Part shown: positions 39,693 to 41,108 of the stretch, piece by piece
Numbering within the stretch: position 1 is the stretch's first letter
Layout of the letters: each line of letters begins with the position of its first letter
Assembly: GCA_026393835.1 (NCBI GenBank)
Contig: JAPKZK010000056.1
Span: 1 to 41,108 of the forward strand
From: Candidatus Aminicenantota bacterium
Lineage (GTDB): Bacteria; Acidobacteriota; Aminicenantia; UBA2199
DNA: 41,108 nt
Direction of reading: 5' to 3'
The notes under the pieces: generated by a model
The model's database searches: none
Told to the model about the DNA's origin: nothing
The model's input: only the letters and a program-made list of their open reading frames with translations
Made by a program: the position numbers and the translations under genes

Positions 39693-40100
39693 TTATAATT
39701 CCTCTTTCCTTCGAAAGTATCCCGTTTCCTCGATCAGTTTCTTTGCGGCCAGGAAGTGTTCCGCGGCGTCTTCCATTTTTCCCTGTGCGTGGCAAAGGCG
39801 TCCGGTTTCGAGGTTGGCATCGCCGAACCATTGCAGGGTCTCCTAGAAAAATTCATCGGCGGACGCCGTCGTCGTAGAGACGTTTCGCGCAACGTCTTTA
39901 CAGGATATTGCGCCCTGGCTGTAAAAGGACCAGCCGTACACTTTTTGCGCGCCGCGGTAGTTATCGGTTTTCATTTGATTCAACCATTGGTCTATTAACG
40001 CGGTTTTGCCCACGCCGCCCCAGGCCACCAGGGTCAGGATATGGGTTTGGCAATCGGCCCAGGATTGGTAAAAACCTTCGCCATCCGCTGCCTCGCACAT
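39693..40100 (-). pseudogene. Mini-copy of the TIR-STAND-TPR gene with three internal deletions
   Basis: Read on the minus strand, this joins four pieces of the gene at 1574: the start region (GCGAGGCAGCGGATGGC), a TIR scrap (EGFYQSW), the P-loop region (TLVAWGGVGKTALIDQWLN through KVYGWSFYSQG and the palindrome-encoded CKDVARNVST), then after DEFF-TAG-ETLQWFGDAN a jump to the last TPR residues (RLCHAQGKMEDAAEHF ... GYFRRKEEL stop). The original ATG is out of frame with the remainder. Upstream and downstream flanks are also shared with the big gene. It cannot make a working sensor. Confidence 0.85.
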
Positions 40101-40152
40101 TTATTATTTTATTAAGGGATATTATACCTTATCAAAAGAAAAAAAGCACCGG

Positions 40153-40170
40153 GGTTTGAGAAATCAAACC
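40153..40170. repeat. Dispersed palindromic repeat, degenerate copy
   Basis: GGTTTGA-GAAA-TCAAACC, a member of the palindrome family described at 191, with a longer centre. Confidence 0.6.
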
Positions 40171-40261
40171 TTTTGGCGGGACAGCCAATCCTGACGGCTC
40201 ATCGTGACCCGTCGCCCTATGACTATGAAAACTTTACCACCAGGAGACGGCGCACCAAGAA

Positions 40262-40322
40262 TTTTTTTATAATAAACCTCTTGGTGAACCTTTGTGCCTT
40301 CGTGCCTTTGTGGCTATTTTCA
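40262..40322. repeat. Dispersed CTTGGTGAACCTTTGTGCC-type repeat, copy 2
   Basis: AAACCTCTTGGTGAACCTTT and GTGCCTTCGTGCCTTTGTGG, matching 17283-17335. It lies just after the stop codon of the Rpn gene read on the minus strand. Confidence 0.6.
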
Positions 40323-40331
40323 TGGCAACGA

Positions 40332-41108
40332 CTATTTTTCTGAAAAAGCCTTCTTTAATTGTTCTTCCGAAAGGCCCGTAAATTTGACGATTTGTTCAAT
40401 GGTAAAATCCTCACGCAGCAATCTCCTGGCTGCCTCAAGCTTCCCTTCATTTCTTCCTTCGTTCATCCATTTTTCTTTTCCTTCGTTCATCCATTTTTCT
40501 TTTCCTTCATTTCTTCCTTCTTCTCTTAATCGTTCGGCTAAGGTTGGCATAATATCACCTCCATTTATTTTGCTTTCTTCAAGTATTATCTTTAATTTTT
40601 CCGGGTCTATATCTTTTGTCTCAGATAGATATGCAAGGAAAAAAAGCATATTCTCTTTTTCCCGGATGAATCCGCTCTCATGCCAGAATTTGAATATCTC
40701 TCGTATCGATTCAAAATCTTCATTAAACGCACTTTTCATCAAGGTTACGGCGGTTAACAGGAATACATTGTCTCTTAACCCGCCATTTTTTTCCTCTTTA
40801 AAATTCCAATTCTTTGTATCGAATAGCACATAGGAGAAATCCAGTAAAAAATTTTTCAACTCATTGCTGACGGCAAACTTGTCGAGAAACGATTGCGGTA
40901 TATCCCACTCGTCTTTTCCATGATAGAATACCAGGGGGATTATCACGCGAAGGGGGTTGCCATCGGACAGGTCTTTCTGCCACATTAAGTACATGTACAA
41001 TAGTAATTGGATAAATATTTCTTCATCCTTGTAGGACTTATGCTCGATCAGGATATAGATATCTGTTTCCAGTTCCTTTCCTTTTTCGTTTATCATCAGG
41101 GTTTTTAC
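40332..41108 (-). CDS. Rpn-family nuclease, N-terminus beyond the window
   Basis: The frame is open from the window end (VKTLMINEKGKELETDIYILIEHKSYKD) to 40332, 258 codons visible. YILIEHKSY is the E-x-[QK] strand of the PD-(D/E)XK core in Rpn/transposase_31 proteins; the preceding Asp-bearing strand is outside. LRVIIPLVFYHGKDEWDIP is the family's second signature. The tail has duplicated 8-residue GKEKWMNE repeats (24 bp at DNA level, 40460-40510) followed by REDFTIEQIVKFTGLSEEQLKKAFSEK. An ATG at 41096 is internal and not the real start. It is a different lineage from the Rpn genes at 15302 and 21603. Confidence 0.85.
   Translation of the reverse strand, partial: VKTLMINEKGKELETDIYILIEHKSYKDEEIFIQLLLYMYLMWQKDLSDGNPLRVIIPLVFYHGKDEWDIPQSFLDKFAVSNELKNFLLDFSYVLFDTKNWNFKEEKNGGLRDNVFLLTAVTLMKSAFNEDFESIREIFKFWHESGFIREKENMLFFLAYLSETKDIDPEKLKIILEESKINGGDIMPTLAERLREEGRNEGKEKWMNEGKEKWMNEGRNEGKLEAARRLLREDFTIEQIVKFTGLSEEQLKKAFSEK

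Noticed and set aside
3632..39845. Possible reassignment of TAG as a sense codon, because both TIR-STAND copies (3632-3634 and 39843-39845) have an in-frame TAG
   Set aside because: TAG is the normal terminator of the RelE-type toxin (16579), the TonB receptor (24552) and the restriction endonuclease (31935-31937), so a general reassignment is unlikely.
1..41108. tRNA, rRNA or prophage structural genes
   Set aside because: None could be recognised on either strand.

Overview
The window looks like a chromosomal segment of a Gram-negative-type bacterium. It has a TonB-dependent receptor, many cleaved signal peptides, a Bat/DUF58 operon, a copper ATPase, and intergenic DNA full of dispersed short repeats. 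The mix of carboxypeptidase-regulatory TonB receptors, PKD/GEVED secreted proteins, Rpn-type nucleases and numerous toxin-antitoxin (TA) loci resembles Acidobacteriota/Aminicenantes-like genomes. That placement is inference from gene content; no rRNA, tRNA or universal marker gene is present.

Layout. 1-117: end of a DUF1998-type helicase. 118-865: repeats, including a 21-bp periodic array. 866-5130: accessory block with a PIN-type TA pair, a TIR-STAND-TPR gene interrupted by an in-frame TAG, and a ParD/RelE-type TA pair. 5186-6197: a decayed IS1182-like element sitting in a dispersed palindrome. 6455-13730: two secreted proteins, one with a transglutaminase-like domain plus 8 PKD and 2 GEVED domains, the other a trypsin-like protease plus GEVED, closed by a strong terminator. 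13897-17113: an XRE regulator, a second 21-bp array, a truncated HTH antitoxin, an Rpn nuclease whose tail is fused to an antisense GEVED fragment, and a RelE-type TA pair. 17433-21300: a small membrane protein and a WD40-caspase protein with 14 near-identical blades. 21603-24433: a frameshifted Rpn nuclease and an AAA/PD-(D/E)XK protein. 24552-28986: a TonB receptor and a divergent secreted protein of unknown function. 29245-31937: a 20-bp array and a type II restriction-modification pair with a frameshifted methylase. 32089-34562: copper chaperone and CopA. 34615-37803: Bat/DUF58 operon. 37964-38626: zinc-ribbon/GspE-N protein. 38749-39369: HicAB. 39693-40100: a mini-copy of the TIR-STAND gene. 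40332-41108: a partial Rpn nuclease.

How the parts fit. Housekeeping-like units (CopZ/CopA, the Bat operon, the TonB receptor) are intact and have clean promoters or coupled starts. The accessory units are mostly defence, conflict or addiction modules, and several are damaged: an amber codon, two frameshifts and three truncations. Between them lie recurrent noncoding modules: a palindrome around GGTTTGAT/ATCAAACC, a 3'-end module carrying GCCCTTCGGGC, and three exactly phased 20/21-bp arrays. The most interesting items are the WD40-caspase protein with variable positions after each GHT motif, the exactly phased arrays, the 3'-end module following accessory genes, the palindrome that became coding sequence inside the TIR-STAND gene, and a promoter/leader shared by two unrelated secreted-protein genes.
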